The position numbers and the translations under genes are program-made. A stretch of DNA of 64,000 bases from NCBI GenBank assembly GCA_036250225.1, contig JAPZLL010000037.1, forward strand, positions 248,001 to 312,000. Reading direction: 5' to 3'. Numbering within the stretch: position 1 is the stretch's first letter; every line of letters starts with the position of its first letter. Shown in pieces: positions 33,363 through 45,197 of this stretch. Below the pieces are notes generated by a model, which saw only the letters and a program-made list of their open reading frames with translations, had not been told where the DNA came from and searched no databases. This DNA is from Cercophora sp. LCS_1. Its lineage: Eukaryota > Ascomycota > Sordariomycetes > Sordariales > Lasiosphaeriaceae.

Positions 33363-33879
33363 CCTGTGATCTTTTGTTATCTCAGCAGATCTGCCGGTAC
33401 GTCCCCAATTCAATGTCCTAGCCAACATCCCCATCCGACCAGTTTCCCCGTGTCTTCCCGCATCAAGCCGTCGCGTCCCGTCCCGTCTCATAGCGCCAAT
33501 TCGGTCCAACTCAATCCCAGCCAGCCTCTTCGCGCCGTCTGGGTGTCACCTCAACCCGAGATGGAAATTTGCACTATGTTTCAGAAAACCCAGTACTCTC
33601 CCCCCCCTTCAGTGTGTTGCTCGCTGCAGAAAGTTGGAGTTGATCTCGACCGGTTCACAAAACGTGATGGCGTGTCCACCAACATTAGCGCGCCTTGGCA
33701 CTGCGCTGGCGTTTGAGGGGAACAGCGCTTCCTGCAACCCGATATGCACCCAACCCAGCATCCTACCATCCCGTCCTCAGTAACAGCGCTTTTCCAACGT
33801 CAAACCTCAAACTCGAGCCACCACTACGCATCACAGGCACAAGACCAAGAGAGCGGCCAAAGTTCTCTCCAATGCGACA
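33363..33879. other. Leader region of intact HET gene
   Basis: About 500 C/T-rich bases precede the HET ATG, as in many fungal promoters and leaders. No gene is supported. Confidence 0.35.
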
Positions 33880-35934
33880 ATGCGACTCATCAATTGCCGA
33901 ACCCTTGACGTCGAAGAGTTTGTCGACGACAAGATCCCACAATATGCCATCCTCTCGCACACTTGGCTCGATGATGAGGTTACCTACCAGGATATGCAAC
34001 ACCAAGCGACGGCAAAAGAGAAACGAGGGTATGCTAAAATCATCAAGGCAGCCGGGCTTGCCATCCAAGACGGCCTTGACTACGTCTGGATCGACACGTG
34101 CTGCATCGACAAGTCAAGCAGCGCAGAGCTTTCCGAGGCTATCAATTCCATGATGGCCTGGTACCAGCAGTCTAAAGTCTGCTACACATACCTCTCCGAT
34201 GTCCCCGCGGGTCCCCTGGGCGGCGCCGGGCGCAGAGCCGTCTTCGCCCAAAGTCGCTGGTTCACGCGCGGTTGGACCCTCCAAGAGCTCCTCGCTCCCT
34301 CACACCTCGTTTTTTATTGTTCCGATTGGTCCATGCTCACCACGCGAGACGTTCTGGCTGATGAGCTGAGCCGCATCACCGGAATTGATGCGTCTTTCAT
34401 GACGGGCCGGTCAGCTGAACATGAAGACTACACTTCCACAGACCTCCTCCGTGCCCGGCTCGACTCGGCCAGCATCGCGCAGAGAATGAGTTGGGCATCC
34501 AAGAGACAGACAACCCGGGTAGAGGACACAGCGTACTGCCTGATGGGGATATTTGGCATTAACATGCCCCTGCTCTACGGCGAGGGCCACAAGGCCTTCC
34601 TGCGCCTCCAGGAGCAGATCATGGTGCGATTTGACGACCAATCGCTGCTAGCATGGCACTTTGACGGACTCACCACCCCCGTGGGCCCATACCATCGTCG
34701 CAATCGCCCAAGCTCCGGCCGCCAAACGGGTCGTGCGGGCATCTTAGCCACGTCCCCATCCTCTTTTGCTGGTTGTCAGGATATCATTCGGGTCAGCACA
34801 GGACACCTCACGCCTCCGTTCTCCATGACTAACAAAGGAGTGCGACTCGAGATACCGATAGCGACCATATCGGGCAACATGTACGGTGTGCTACAATGCC
34901 AGCCCCATTCTGAACCTGCTCATGTCCTCGCCCTCCCCTTGCAGGTGACGCCCGAGGGAATATATCTGCGTGCCAAGAGGCCTCTCGTTCTCCTCAGCCA
35001 TACCACGCTCGTCGGAGAGACGGTTCAGACCATCCATGCATTTCCCTATGGACAGATGGTACTCTTCTCCGGTCCCAAGAGAATACTGGAGTACGCCATT
35101 ACTGTCGAACTCCCGGAGGACAGCGACTGGATGTGCATCTTGGACACCTGGAACTCGGATGGGTTAGCTGGCGCATCTTCTCATGATGTAACCACCATGA
35201 TCCGAGGCCACGGGCTAGAGGGCGAGAAGAAACGAGCCGCTATCCTATTTGGCGATATTGCCAACCGCGTCCCGCGCTTTGTTCTCGTCGCTGCAGCCGA
35301 ATTCGAAGTGCCCGATAGGCTCAAGATCGAGTGCTGCCTGTGTGAATACCCGTGCTCGGAAACAGATCCGATGAAGAACTGGGACCTCTTCAAAGATACC
35401 GACCCGGAAACTGCGCATCAGATGCCCCAGGTGAAGAAGTCGGATCAATTCAGTACTAGCACCTCCCTCACAGAGTACCAGTCTGCACATCTGGGTTTTG
35501 GAGTTCTCTCCTACAGTTCCGGTAGCGTCGCTGGGCACATTCACCACGACGACGTCTTTGGGAAGCATGTCTTCCGGGTCAGTATGAGGTTCGCAGGGGT
35601 AAGAGAGCGTACTCTAAATCTATCTGCAGCGGCCTTGCCGGCGTCGGTTGTCTCTAGTTTTTTCGAGTCCCTGGTGCGCAACACCGTCATGATTGGCACA
35701 CACCCTCTGGGCATGTTCTCGTGGATGTCGGTCTACGCGCTCTTTTGCTCGCTGAAGCCAGGGGAGCTTGGAGGCGGTATGGTCGAGAGGCTGGTGTGGA
35801 GCATGCCGAAACGCATGAAACGATGGGTGGTCTATGTCTTTTTGTTTTACGTCCCTTGCAAAATAGTGAGCTCCAGTGCAGCCCGACCTGTGGAATCCCT
35901 AACGGTTGAGGGGGCCGATGACTCTGACAACTAG
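33880..35934 (+). CDS. HET-domain protein, intact
   Basis: This HET incompatibility protein of 684 residues has a single exon and no stops. ATG 33880 gives the standard N-terminus of the HET-D/HET-E-like class: MRLINCRTLDVEEFVDDKIP, YAILSHTWLDDEVTYQDM, GLDYVWIDTCCIDKSSSAEL, SRWFTRGWTLQELLAP, then SIAQRMSWASKRQTTRVEDT and LMGIFGINMPLLYGEGHKAF. No NACHT or WD40 follows; the rest (residues about 260-684) is a domain typical of stand-alone HET proteins. A short hydrophobic patch lies near residues 650-662 (WVVYVFLFYV), a possible membrane segment. Its closest paralogue in the window is the gene at 45198-47241. Confidence 0.9.
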   Translation: MRLINCRTLDVEEFVDDKIPQYAILSHTWLDDEVTYQDMQHQATAKEKRGYAKIIKAAGLAIQDGLDYVWIDTCCIDKSSSAELSEAINSMMAWYQQSKVCYTYLSDVPAGPLGGAGRRAVFAQSRWFTRGWTLQELLAPSHLVFYCSDWSMLTTRDVLADELSRITGIDASFMTGRSAEHEDYTSTDLLRARLDSASIAQRMSWASKRQTTRVEDTAYCLMGIFGINMPLLYGEGHKAFLRLQEQIMVRFDDQSLLAWHFDGLTTPVGPYHRRNRPSSGRQTGRAGILATSPSSFAGCQDIIRVSTGHLTPPFSMTNKGVRLEIPIATISGNMYGVLQCQPHSEPAHVLALPLQVTPEGIYLRAKRPLVLLSHTTLVGETVQTIHAFPYGQMVLFSGPKRILEYAITVELPEDSDWMCILDTWNSDGLAGASSHDVTTMIRGHGLEGEKKRAAILFGDIANRVPRFVLVAAAEFEVPDRLKIECCLCEYPCSETDPMKNWDLFKDTDPETAHQMPQVKKSDQFSTSTSLTEYQSAHLGFGVLSYSSGSVAGHIHHDDVFGKHVFRVSMRFAGVRERTLNLSAAALPASVVSSFFESLVRNTVMIGTHPLGMFSWMSVYALFCSLKPGELGGGMVERLVWSMPKRMKRWVVYVFLFYVPCKIVSSSAARPVESLTVEGADDSDN

Positions 35935-36644
35935 GAGTTGCAGATGTCAAAGGCACTTCACCCTGGACCGTCCCGAGCTTCAGTTTCTGAGCATGCTTCG
36001 ATCAGAATTCAGCATCTTGTTTACTTTTCTTTGAGCTTTGGGATATTTAGACGGTATAAACACTATAATCTCAACATTCCGCCAAAAAAGAGCGGCACAG
36101 CTATACCATTATAAGACATCAGTTGTAACTGTCATTGCATAATGTGTCAACTACAGCTTCTGTTACTTTACTGCGTTTCATTTTACATGCCTATCCTCAC
36201 AGTTCGACTGTTTCCTAGTGATCTGTAGTCTATTATCCCCCAGACGGAAATAAAAGTAACAACCCAATCAGCGTGCATCCTGCGAACAATAGTCTAGGGG
36301 CCGAACACCAACGCAGGCCAGAGAGGACACCTATATTACGGGTTGACACAGTCACGAGGTCAACTGAGACAAAGGGTTCACAATGCGTTGACAGCTGAGC
36401 GTCATGGATCTGGCCAGGATCTTGGTATCTTGAGAATGTTCACGAGAGAAGCTGGTAGCCGGCAGGAAGCCGGGGGTCTCGCTCCTTGGCAAGGCGGGCC
36501 ACTGCCCAGGCGAGGCCCGAGCGGCCCTTGAACGCCTTGACAACCCCACTTCCGCCCACCGTCCACCATCTGGCGCCAACCTAATCCCAACCACTCATCT
36601 CACCTCATCTCATCTCACCCCGAATCTCAACAAGTTTGACCAAA
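35935..36644. other. Intergenic, nothing recognised
   Basis: The stretch runs from the HET 3' end to the ThuA leader. It is AT-rich between 36000 and 36250, and CATCTCATCTCA-type short repeats occur just before the next ATG. No gene is seen. Confidence 0.35.
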
Positions 36645-37506
36645 ATGTCCTTCAAAGCCCTCCTCTTCACACGCACCGCCGCCTACCGGCACGCATCCAT
36701 CCCGTCCGGCATCCGCGCAATCGAACGTCTCGCATCCTCTCACAATTTTGCAACATTCCACACCGAAGACCCGGCCGTTTTCACCGACGAGTCTTTCGCT
36801 GAGTACAAAGTCATTATTCTTCTGCAATGCTCTGGTGAATTTCTCGAGACAAAAGAGCAGATCGATGCGCTCAAGAAGTTTGTGAGAAATGGAGGCGGCG
36901 TCGTGGGCGTTCACTGCGCTAGTTTTGCCATGGAGAGTGAGAGCTGGTATGGGAAGTTGATTGGTGCTGTTTTTGAGGGACACCCGGCTCCTGTATGCTT
37001 TTTCTTTCTGTTTCCCTCGTCTTTTTGTTTTCCTTGTCTCTTTCTCCACTGCCTCCTTTGATATGTTCGAAGGCTGTCATTTTTGGTACTTTTTTTTTCC
37101 TTGTTTCAGCTATGGGTCCACACTAAAAGTGTTTGGCATGCTTTAGGAAACGCAATGGGTTCGCGTGGCTGATAAAATCCATCCTGCTTGCCAAGATTGT
37201 CTGGGCATGGGAAACGGTCCCCGGAGGATGAAGAAGAACGCACAGGGCGAAGAAGGATTGGAGTGGGAGTGGCTGGATGAGTGGTATGTGTTCAAGGAGA
37301 GCGCTCAAGACATCCGTGGCAGAGTCCATGTTTTGTTGAAAGGGGGACTCCACGGAGAGGATTATCCGTTGTCATGGTGTCAGGAGTTTGAAGGCGGACG
37401 GAGCTTCTACACCTCGCTTGGGCATTTTGATGAGGCATACGAGGATGAGGGTTTCTTGGCGCACTTGCTCCGTGGGATTCTGTGGGTAGCAGGTGAGATA
37501 TCTTGA
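36645..37506 (+). CDS. ThuA-like domain protein
   Basis: ThuA-like proteins have a glutamine-amidotransferase-like fold and are linked to sugar metabolism in bacteria; the fungal role is unclear. Exons 36645-36992 and 37147-37506 join in phase over a 154-base, T-rich intron (GTATGC..TTTAG) to 235 residues. Family features are LLFTRTAAYRHASIPSGIRA at the N-terminus, FVRNGGGVVGVHCAS (the degenerate nucleophile-elbow region) and WCQEFEGGRSFYTSLGHFDE near the C-terminus. It appears intact and complete. Confidence 0.85.
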
Positions 37507-37598
37507 AAGACTTGCTCACAAAGAGCAAAGACATGGATAGTAAGAGCGAGGACAGAAGTGGCCCCATTTTCGACTGAGGAGTCTCGAGTCTACTCTGG

Positions 37599-40500
37599 CT
37601 AGTCCCCCTGACAATAAAAACACAGCCTCACGTCCTTGACCGCGTCCCACTTCCAATCCTCCGGGTTCAACACGCTCACAAACCCACTCCCGAACAACGA
37701 CGGCGCAAACGCCCCATCGCCCACGCTAAACACGGCCTTTTGATCGACCCCTCTCGGATGCACATCTGTATCCGGCAGCTCACTCCCATCAGGTGCCGTC
37801 ACCCGACCAAACTTCATGGCCTCCAAATCGACCCAAAACGACCGCCACCGCCCCCCAACCAGCACGAGGCTTTCCGGCCCGAGCGTCACCGATATCGAAA
37901 TCGACGGCTTTGCGCTCTTGGTGACGGGCACCAACCCGTCAATATACACCTCAACCAACATGACGCGCAGAATCCGATGCCCGTCGTACACTGGCAACTT
38001 CACGTCACGTGGGATGGTGAAGGCCAACGCCTTGGTCTCTTTGACGGTCGACAGCCAATGTTCCCCGCTCACCACACCATCGCTTGCATTGAACTCGATG
38101 GGGTACGACAACGCACCAAGTGTCTTGGCGTTTCCGAGTGTCTGCTTTAGCGTGATAATGTCGGATAGCAGATTCGCCAGCGACCGAGTTGCCGACAAGG
38201 CCACGGGGAAGTCTCGTCTTGCTGTGGCGTACATGGTTGCTGATGCGTATTGATGAAAGTCGAGAAACAGCCACCTGTTGACTGCGCGTTGTGATGTAGC
38301 CGTAACGAGTTCACGGAGACGGAGCTGGCGTTGCTCGGCTGTCAACTGGGTGTCTGGGAGGGCCGGTTGGTGTTGGTGTTGGGCTTGGGCGTCGAGCGCG
38401 GCTTGGGCATTGAGTTGGCTGGCGAGGGCGGTGAGTTCGGCTTGGTGGGCCTTTACGCGGGCTGCGTCACGCCGGATGCGCGTGAGAGCGATATGCTTGT
38501 CCTGAACGTTCTTGGTGGCACTGATGACGGCCAAGGCGCGCAGGACGAGCTTTTGGGTCGAGTTCTTCCAGTCGGCGTAACCTTCGACGTCCTTGAAGTC
38601 GGTTTCCAGCGAGGAGAATTCCGAGTTCATGTCGACTTGGAATTCTTGCCAGTTCTGCAGATATGGGGTTAGTAGCTTTGCTTTAGCGTGGGTGGAGGGA
38701 GGGGTGAGGACTTACAAGCTTCAGTTCAGTAAAGTCGACACTGGTGTCGATCGAGGGTACGACTGGCAGGCGTGGATCAGCTTGGGCGTTAGCGGCTTGG
38801 TGTGGACAAAAACACACCTGTGCCAGTCACAAACTTCATGCTGCTGACGCCCGTCATGGCTTTGTTGGTAGACGCGTCAGTCTTGTTGAACTGGCTGATG
38901 GCTTTTTGCACGGCCTGGATCTTCTCGGCGCATTTCTTGATCTTCTCAAACATCTTTTTGATCCTGGCCCACGTGCTCTCTGCCTTCTCGGTGGCCGCCT
39001 GTGTCATAAAGATTCAGCATGCGTACGTCGAGATGAAATGGTACAAGTACATACTGCTGCCCCTTGGATTCCCTTTGCGGCTGACGCAGCGGCTGGAGCG
39101 GCAGTCCCAGCATCGGCACCCTCGGCTGTTAGCCGTCAGTGCTCTGTTAGAAATGACGGAAATGAAGTGCTGGGGATACGGACTGGCAAAGATGCTACCA
39201 ATGGCAACGGCACACTCAAACACTGCCACTATCGTGTCAATGACGGCTTTTTCTTCCTAGCCGAGCGGCTGCGTTAGACCAGTCGAGGCGATGTGTATTT
39301 GCGCGGGTGTACGCTCACCTGTTTAGCTTGCCACTTCTTGACACCCACCTCGAAGGATTGTTGGGCTTTTTTGCACTCTTTTTGCATGTCCTGCATTGGC
39401 TTCATCAACATGATTATGTCGTTTCAGTGGGGAAATCTTGCCTTACCGAAAAGTCCAGATCAAGGGCGTTTGCCGAGTGCTTTGCCTCATCCAAAGCACT
39501 CTGCGCGTCACCCTCCTTGGCGACAAAGTTATCGTTGCTGAAGCCCATGTTGGACACAATGATTGCCCCAACCTGGCCAATCTTAGCCTTGAGGTCTTGC
39601 TGGCTCTGGAGGATGTTGTCCTGAACGGCACCGAGCAGTTCTTTCACACTCTTGATGCTACTCTCGATGCTGCTCAGAATGGCGTGTGTCTCCTGGTCTG
39701 CATGCAGCAGAGTGGCAAGCCGGACGCGATAGTCAAGCGTGAACTCGAGATCGGAAAACTTGACTCCCTTCACCCACAGCGAGCCGTCGGGAATTCGGAG
39801 ACGTTGCTCCATTGTGCGTGCTTGAAGGTAGAACTCACTCCACGAGGGCGAATTCCGCGAACACTTGGCCGCGAAGGCGAATTGAGATCGGACTGTGCTT
39901 GCCATGCTGAGGTCTGTGGTCTTGCCTGCTGCGTCGGCGAAAATGGTTTCGAGGAGGTGGCCAAGATAACTTTGGGTCGGTAATGTCAGGTTAGCAAGCT
40001 TGCACTATATGTTCCGAGTGGGCATGGGTGCCTCCTAGAAGCCGTAGATAAACATGTTGAAACCTACTCTGGCCGCTGCACGTTACCGACGTCGATAAGA
40101 TCCGCCACGCTCACCTCCAGCTGCCCCGGACTGATGTCCTGAATGTCACGCACGCTCCCAGCCACATAGCCATTCACGTCAGCCTTGAAAAAGACTCCTA
40201 ATCCGTCTGACAACGGAACAAACGTGTTTTGATCCGGCGTGAGAACCGGATACGTGTCAGGCAGACAGGCATGCGACAAGTTGGTGACGATTGTTAGCCC
40301 CGGTGTGCTCTCGTCCTGGAGTTGCACGGCCGCCGGGAGCATCTCGGAGCATATCATGATTGCGACCACAGATCCCGCAGTCCTGAGGTTCAGCACCCAA
40401 GGGTTGACGAGGTCATGGTGAGAGGAACTCGAGAGAAAGCATCTTGCAAAAATTTCGATGGAGCGCAGTCCGGTCGGGATGACCAGGCCGAATTGGCCTG

Positions 40501-40693
40501 AGCTGGCGGGAAGCTCCAAGGTGTCACAAAACACATGGAGATACTGAGGGCAGCCGGATGGTGCTGTTGACAGCGACTGAAGCTGTTGTTGCAAGTCGAT
40601 GGTCCGATCGCCAATGTAAACATGGGAGCCATAGGCTTGTTGATAGCTGCTGAAGGTCCCAGGCGGCGGCAGATCGAAAGGGCCTGAGTTCAT
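37599..40693 (-). CDS. Coiled-coil protein resembling alpha-pore-forming toxins
   Basis: I do not recognise a named family. Eight exons join in phase: 40068-40693, 39447-39969, 39319-39390, 39184-39256, 39054-39125, 38818-38979, 38716-38762 and 37599-38654, giving 876 residues. Residues 1-208 form a beta-rich, proline-containing domain. Long heptad-like helices follow (about 290-407), then a 20-residue hydrophobic segment (412-431, VIDTIVAVFECAVAIGSIFA), an Ala/Gly-rich turn (432-455) and more amphipathic helices (456-500, 526-700). Residues about 720-876 look like a beta-sandwich ending in LCFYCQGD. Helix, hydrophobic hairpin, helix is the layout of ClyA/Hbl/Xax-like alpha-pore-formers; this is structural inference only. 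No signal peptide is seen. The exon 6 acceptor (after 38980) is the least certain, since a nearer AG would break phase. The gene is divergent from the gene at 41235. Confidence 0.65.
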
Positions 40694-41234
40694 GGTGATG
40701 GTGTCGAGTGTCCTTCGAGGCTTGCAGCCTACCTACACAGTTGTCAGGACTTGCCAGAGCAGGTTGAATCCCGTCCTGGCACTCGGCCACGGATTGTCGC
40801 CAGAAAAGGCCGAGATGATGCGCCTGGTGATGTGGCTTCCTCTCCACTTGGGCGCGTTTTCTCCCCCATGTTTGGGACATGCACCATGCGGCACACGATA
40901 GCTCGACAAGCCCCAGAGCAACTGCAAGAGTACTAGCACGATGGGATTGGTTGCGCCTTGTCGCTTTTCCGACGCTAAGCCCGGTTTTGGTCCCGCCATG
41001 ATACGAGTGGGGAGCTGAACAGCGCCTGCAGTTCTGAGGCGTGTTCTAGACCCTTAGCTGGCCTGAGGGGCGCTTATGGGGGAGTCCGATACCCGCCTCC
41101 TTGATTTACCACGGAGCACTTGACCCTAGTAGCCTAGGCTCCTTAGGTGTTGCTTCTGTCGCCAAAAAAAGTTGCCTCCATCTACCGTACCCACCCAGAA
41201 CACCCTCACGCTAATCCATCTCGAAGGACTCAAG
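40694..41234. promoter_or_regulatory. Shared promoter of the divergent pair
   Basis: A stretch of 541 bases separates the two start codons of the pore-former-like gene and its partner. Open frames here are antisense or accidental. A common promoter would allow co-expression. No motif can be named. Confidence 0.4.
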
Positions 41235-42988
41235 ATGTCTGCCTTGCTTCTGACACTGCGGTTCGATCAGGGGGTCTCGACGGGAGGCGGGGGTCTGTCA
41301 GATGATTGTTACTTGCCGCTCGACATCAACAATTACACGTTTGACAAGAGCGACTGTCCCTTGCAAGATGCATTTACATTCTTCCCCAAGGTCCAAGGCA
41401 AAGACGTCCCCGCTCGATTGAAGACCTTTCTGTATGGTGACGGCAGCCCGCAAGGGTCCGGGTTTTGGAACGGTCTCCGGGGCAGGACTCAGCCAGTGTT
41501 GGATGCAATTGCTGCGGCCGAACTAGGTCTGCCGCCGCATATTCTCTTCACCTATCGCAAGCCAACTAACGCCCTCAGGCCTCTTCAACGATATATTGAC
41601 CTGTGTTGTGGGCCTGGCAAAGCTGCTGACGCAAAGTCCAGGCACGAGCTCGAGCCATCTCAAGGCCGTCAATGACGCCATCAAGAAGACCCTAAGGGCG
41701 TGTCTGTCGGTGTTGGCTGCTAACACCGGTACTGCGCCCATTGCCTTGCAAAGGATCAAAGAGGTAGAACAAATCCAATCTTGTTCGCCAAGGCCGCGGC
41801 TACCTATTGACGGATTCTCTGTAGTTTGATCCCGTGTCTATGCAGGCAAGCGTCAACAACCAGATCTTTACAGACTGGGCCCACGCGTTCGACAGCTTCC
41901 TCTGGTACGGCCAATGGCTACGACCGCATCAAGACAAACTCAACCAAGTCTATGAGAAATCTGGACGGAAAATGTGGTTCAACAAAAGTCTGTCATAGCT
42001 CTTGTGCAAAGGTTCGACTGCTGATCAATCATGTAGGCGGATACCCTCCATTTGAATTTCCCGACTGCACCCCGAGGGCTGTCCACTACCAACTCAAGGA
42101 ACCCTTGGGACTCAACCATTATCTTAACCCAGTCCACTGGCACTGGACTCTATGGGGTATGGCACGGAACCAACATGTGTACGTCGAAAACTTCACCGCG
42201 TCAAGCGAAGACCGGATGGACCAATTCCTCGCCGACAAGCAACGTACGAGCCGTCCCTCTTCCCATCACGCCGTTCGCTAATAACTTGCCACCGGGAAAG
42301 CGCTTGGTGACGACAAGGTTCTGTTTCAGCTGCAACAGTACATGCTGGCGACCGAGATGAAACGCGTCGACATCGCCAGCAGCTCTGCATTGGACTTGAC
42401 GATAAGGCTAAGGAACGCACGTCGTCTTGGTCGGTGTATTCTGCAAACAGTGCAATCATGGCAGGATGGTACGTGGTCATGCTTAGAAAGTTGGAAAGCA
42501 TACAGACGACGCATGAATGCTGACTTTCCTTTTTTTCAGGGTACGTTTCTAACATGGACCAGCCGCTGGCTGTACTGCAAGTCGCGCTTTGGAAGCTGTA
42601 CGGAAACCTCTTCTCCGCTGATGGCGACGAGATTTCGCTCAACTGGGCCGAACTCTACCAGGCCTGTCAAAACGTTGGTCTTTGCCTTTGTCCTCTACCC
42701 TGTATTGTGCATTCATCGTGGTGATGAACAGCTGGACGGACAATACAGTGCTGACAGACATGCAACAACCCTTATTAGTATGCCTCCGCGTCCGAAACAT
42801 TCAAGTCGATACAGGGGAGCCGGTTTGAAGGCGAGCTAAATAAAGGGATCATTGATTGGCTTGATTCGGACGGCGGTGCTGCCGACGCCAATGGGGTTTG
42901 GATTTATGGCGATGGAGTTGACCTGGATAACCAGTTTTACCAGATAATGGGGGCCCAACTTGATGGCAACAAGGACTTGGTCGCCTGA
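41235..42988 (+). CDS. Unknown protein, divergent partner of the coiled-coil gene
   Basis: No family is recognised. Seven exons join in phase to 452 residues: 41235-41526, 41579-41763, 41825-41987, 42037-42243, 42301-42468, 42540-42673 and 42779-42988. Introns are 49-105 bases, several with good branch sites (ACTAAC, GCTGAC). The product starts MSALLLTLRFDQGVSTGGGG and has helical stretches (LFNDILTCVVGLAKLLTQSP, KVLFQLQQYMLATEMKRVDI). It has no signal peptide and ends in an acidic region (IDWLDSDGGAADANGVWIYG). Odd: within exon 5 (about 42405-42468) the +1 frame reads more protein-like (DKAKERTSSWSVYSANSAIM) than the frame required by the splice phases, so a compensated pair of frameshifts or a wrong exon edge is possible. 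Its position suggests a function together with the minus-strand neighbour. Confidence 0.5.
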
Positions 42989-43359
42989 GGCTGGAGGGGA
43001 ACCCGACCGAGCTCCCCGGTGGGAGTGCTGCCGAAGTCGCCGACTCATTCTCAGGCGATTCTGCTTTTGTCCAAATATTTCACCGCACCGCGCAACAAAA
43101 TTGTCCGATTCGATACCTCTCTGTGTCGTGTGTGACGTGAGAAACGCCCCTGTGCTTGGCAACGCCCATATCTGGCATGATTGATATCTGCAATGCATCC
43201 CACCCCATTGAGCAGGAGTTTCGGCATCTGCATGTGCGGGGTCTCCAGGCAGATAGGGGCCGCATGAGAGCCATTTATCGATCGACCACCCTCGGCCTCA
43301 GGGTGGGTGGGTTCAGTCAGTCCCTTTTCCCCCAGTTTCTTACATAAGAAAGAAACAAA
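42989..43359. other. Intergenic, P450 promoter
   Basis: No gene is supported between the unknown gene and the P450 start. The segment just before the ATG is pyrimidine-rich followed by AAGAAAGAAACAAA, a normal fungal leader. Confidence 0.35.
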
Positions 43360-45078
43360 ATGGAAGCCTTAGAGTTATTGACTGACCAGCTTGAGACTCG
43401 GAGCGGACGGTTCAGTATCCTTGCCACGGCGGTGTCTATTATTTACCTCGCATGGCTTATCGCTATCACTCTTACTCAATATTTCCGACTTGGACACATC
43501 CCCGGCCCGCGCCTGGCTGGCTTCTCCAACCTTTGGCTGGCACGCTCCGTCCTCAGCGGACGCATGCATCTCGACCTCCACGATGTGATTCTCAAGTACG
43601 GGCCCGATGTCCCATTCACCCGTATTAGCCCCAAGGAAGTCACGACACGCGACTCTGCTTTTATGAGAAACATGCTCCGTGTTCAGTCCGAGTACCAAAA
43701 GTCGGATTGGTACAATGCCATGCGCTTCAACCCGGAGAGAGACAATATTCTCAGCATCCAGGACAATGAGTTGCATTCCAAGTATAGAGAAAAGCTTGCA
43801 CCCGGGGTTTGTTTTTCACCTCTGTTCAACTGAAAGATGCTGACAAGATAGTACACCGGTCGCGACATCGACCACCTCGAGCCCCGCGTCGACCGCAACG
43901 TCCTCGACCTGGTCAATATGCTGGACCGAGAATACATTTCAAAGGGCCTCATTTTTGACTTTGGCCGCAAAGCCCAGTATTTCACCCTCGACGTCATTTC
44001 CGACGTGTCGTTTGGCCAAGCTTTTGGTTTTGTCAAGTCAAATTCTGACAAGTACGACTACCTCGCCATTCTCGAGGCGCATCTGCCGCACCTCATTATG
44101 ACGAGTGTGTATCCGGGGTTAGTCGAGCTGATGCGACTGCCGATTTTGAAGAAATTGTTTCCGTCGGAGCGGGATGAGGTTGGGTTTGGGAGGTTTATTG
44201 GGTACGCCCGCCTCTTTTCGTGTCGTCTAATTATTGTTTCTCTCGCTTTTCGACCTTCTCTTTTGTTTTATTCTCCCTCTCTCTTTTCTTTTTTTTTCCC
44301 CACCCGTCTTGGTTTCGGTGGTTGTGCTCCGCTGACTCGTGTCAGCATCGCAAAAGAAACAGCAGCGGCCCGCTACGGCCCCGACGCCATAACCAAACAC
44401 GACATGCTCGGCTCCTTCGTCGCCCACGGGCTCACGCAAGCCGACGCCGAATCTGAAATCCTCGTCCAAATCGTTGCAGGCTCCGACACCACCGCCACAG
44501 CCCTCCGCACCATTCTCCTCCACATCATCACCTGTCCACGTGTCTTTCAGAAATTGTACGCTGAAATCACCGAAGCAGGGATTCCCTCCCGTCCATGGAA
44601 CGCCGTAGTTTCTGACGCAGAAGCGCGCGGGATGAAATATCTCCAGGCTATTATCAAAGAGGGACTGCGTGTTCATCCTCCTGCTGTGGGCACCGGTTCA
44701 AAGGTCGTTCCTCCCGGTGGTGACACCTGGAAAGGTGTCTACCTACCCGCCGGAACCAAGGTCGGGTTTTGTATGTGGGGACTTATGCGGAACCCTGAGG
44801 TCTGGGGTAATGATGCGGACGAGTTTAGACCCGAGAGGTGGTTGGAGACAGAGGGTGACAAGCTGAGGGAGATGGAGGCAACGCTGGAGTTGGTGTTTGG
44901 TATGGGAAGATGGCAGTGTCTGGGGAGGAATGTGGCCTTGATGGAGTTGAATAAGGTGTTTGTCGAGTTGTTGAGACGATTCGAGCTGGTTGTGTATCGA
45001 CCCATGGAGCCCTTGAGGTCGATGAGTTGTGGACTGTTTATACAGAATGATTTTTGGATTAAGGGGTACAAGCGGTAG
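43360..45078 (+). CDS. Cytochrome P450, pisatin-demethylase-like
   Basis: This is a microsomal monooxygenase of unknown substrate. Exons 43360-43806, 43852-44201 and 44346-45078 (introns 45 and 144 bases, the second very T-rich) join in phase to 509 residues. An N-terminal membrane anchor (ILATAVSIIYLAWLIAITL) is followed by the proline-rich hinge HIPGPRLAG. The I-helix oxygen motif is AGSDTTAT, the ExxR motif is KEGLR, the PERF region is FRPERW, and the haem loop is FGMGRWQCLGR with the cysteine ligand. The overall pattern is that of the fungal pisatin-demethylase-like group, which includes detoxification and biosynthetic enzymes. It ends 119 bases from the convergent HET gene. Confidence 0.9.
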
Positions 45079-45197
45079 GGATTGTCCTTGGGGGTTGTAA
45101 GGGGTCAGGATGTTATTCCACTGTTATGAGCAACATCTCCGGGACGTCGCTGATAAGCGGTTCGTGTGTATAGGTGGTTTCGGCTTTTGCATTGTCG

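Noticed and set aside
39970..40067. Apparent end of the first exon of the coiled-coil gene at a TAG
   Set aside because: A donor two bases before the stop (GAGTAGGT) joins in phase to the next exon, so it is an intron, not a gene end.
41988..42036. Apparent stop codon after NKSLS in the partner gene
   Set aside because: It lies within a 49-base intron (GTCTGT, branch CTGAT, TGTAG) that restores the phase of the next exon.
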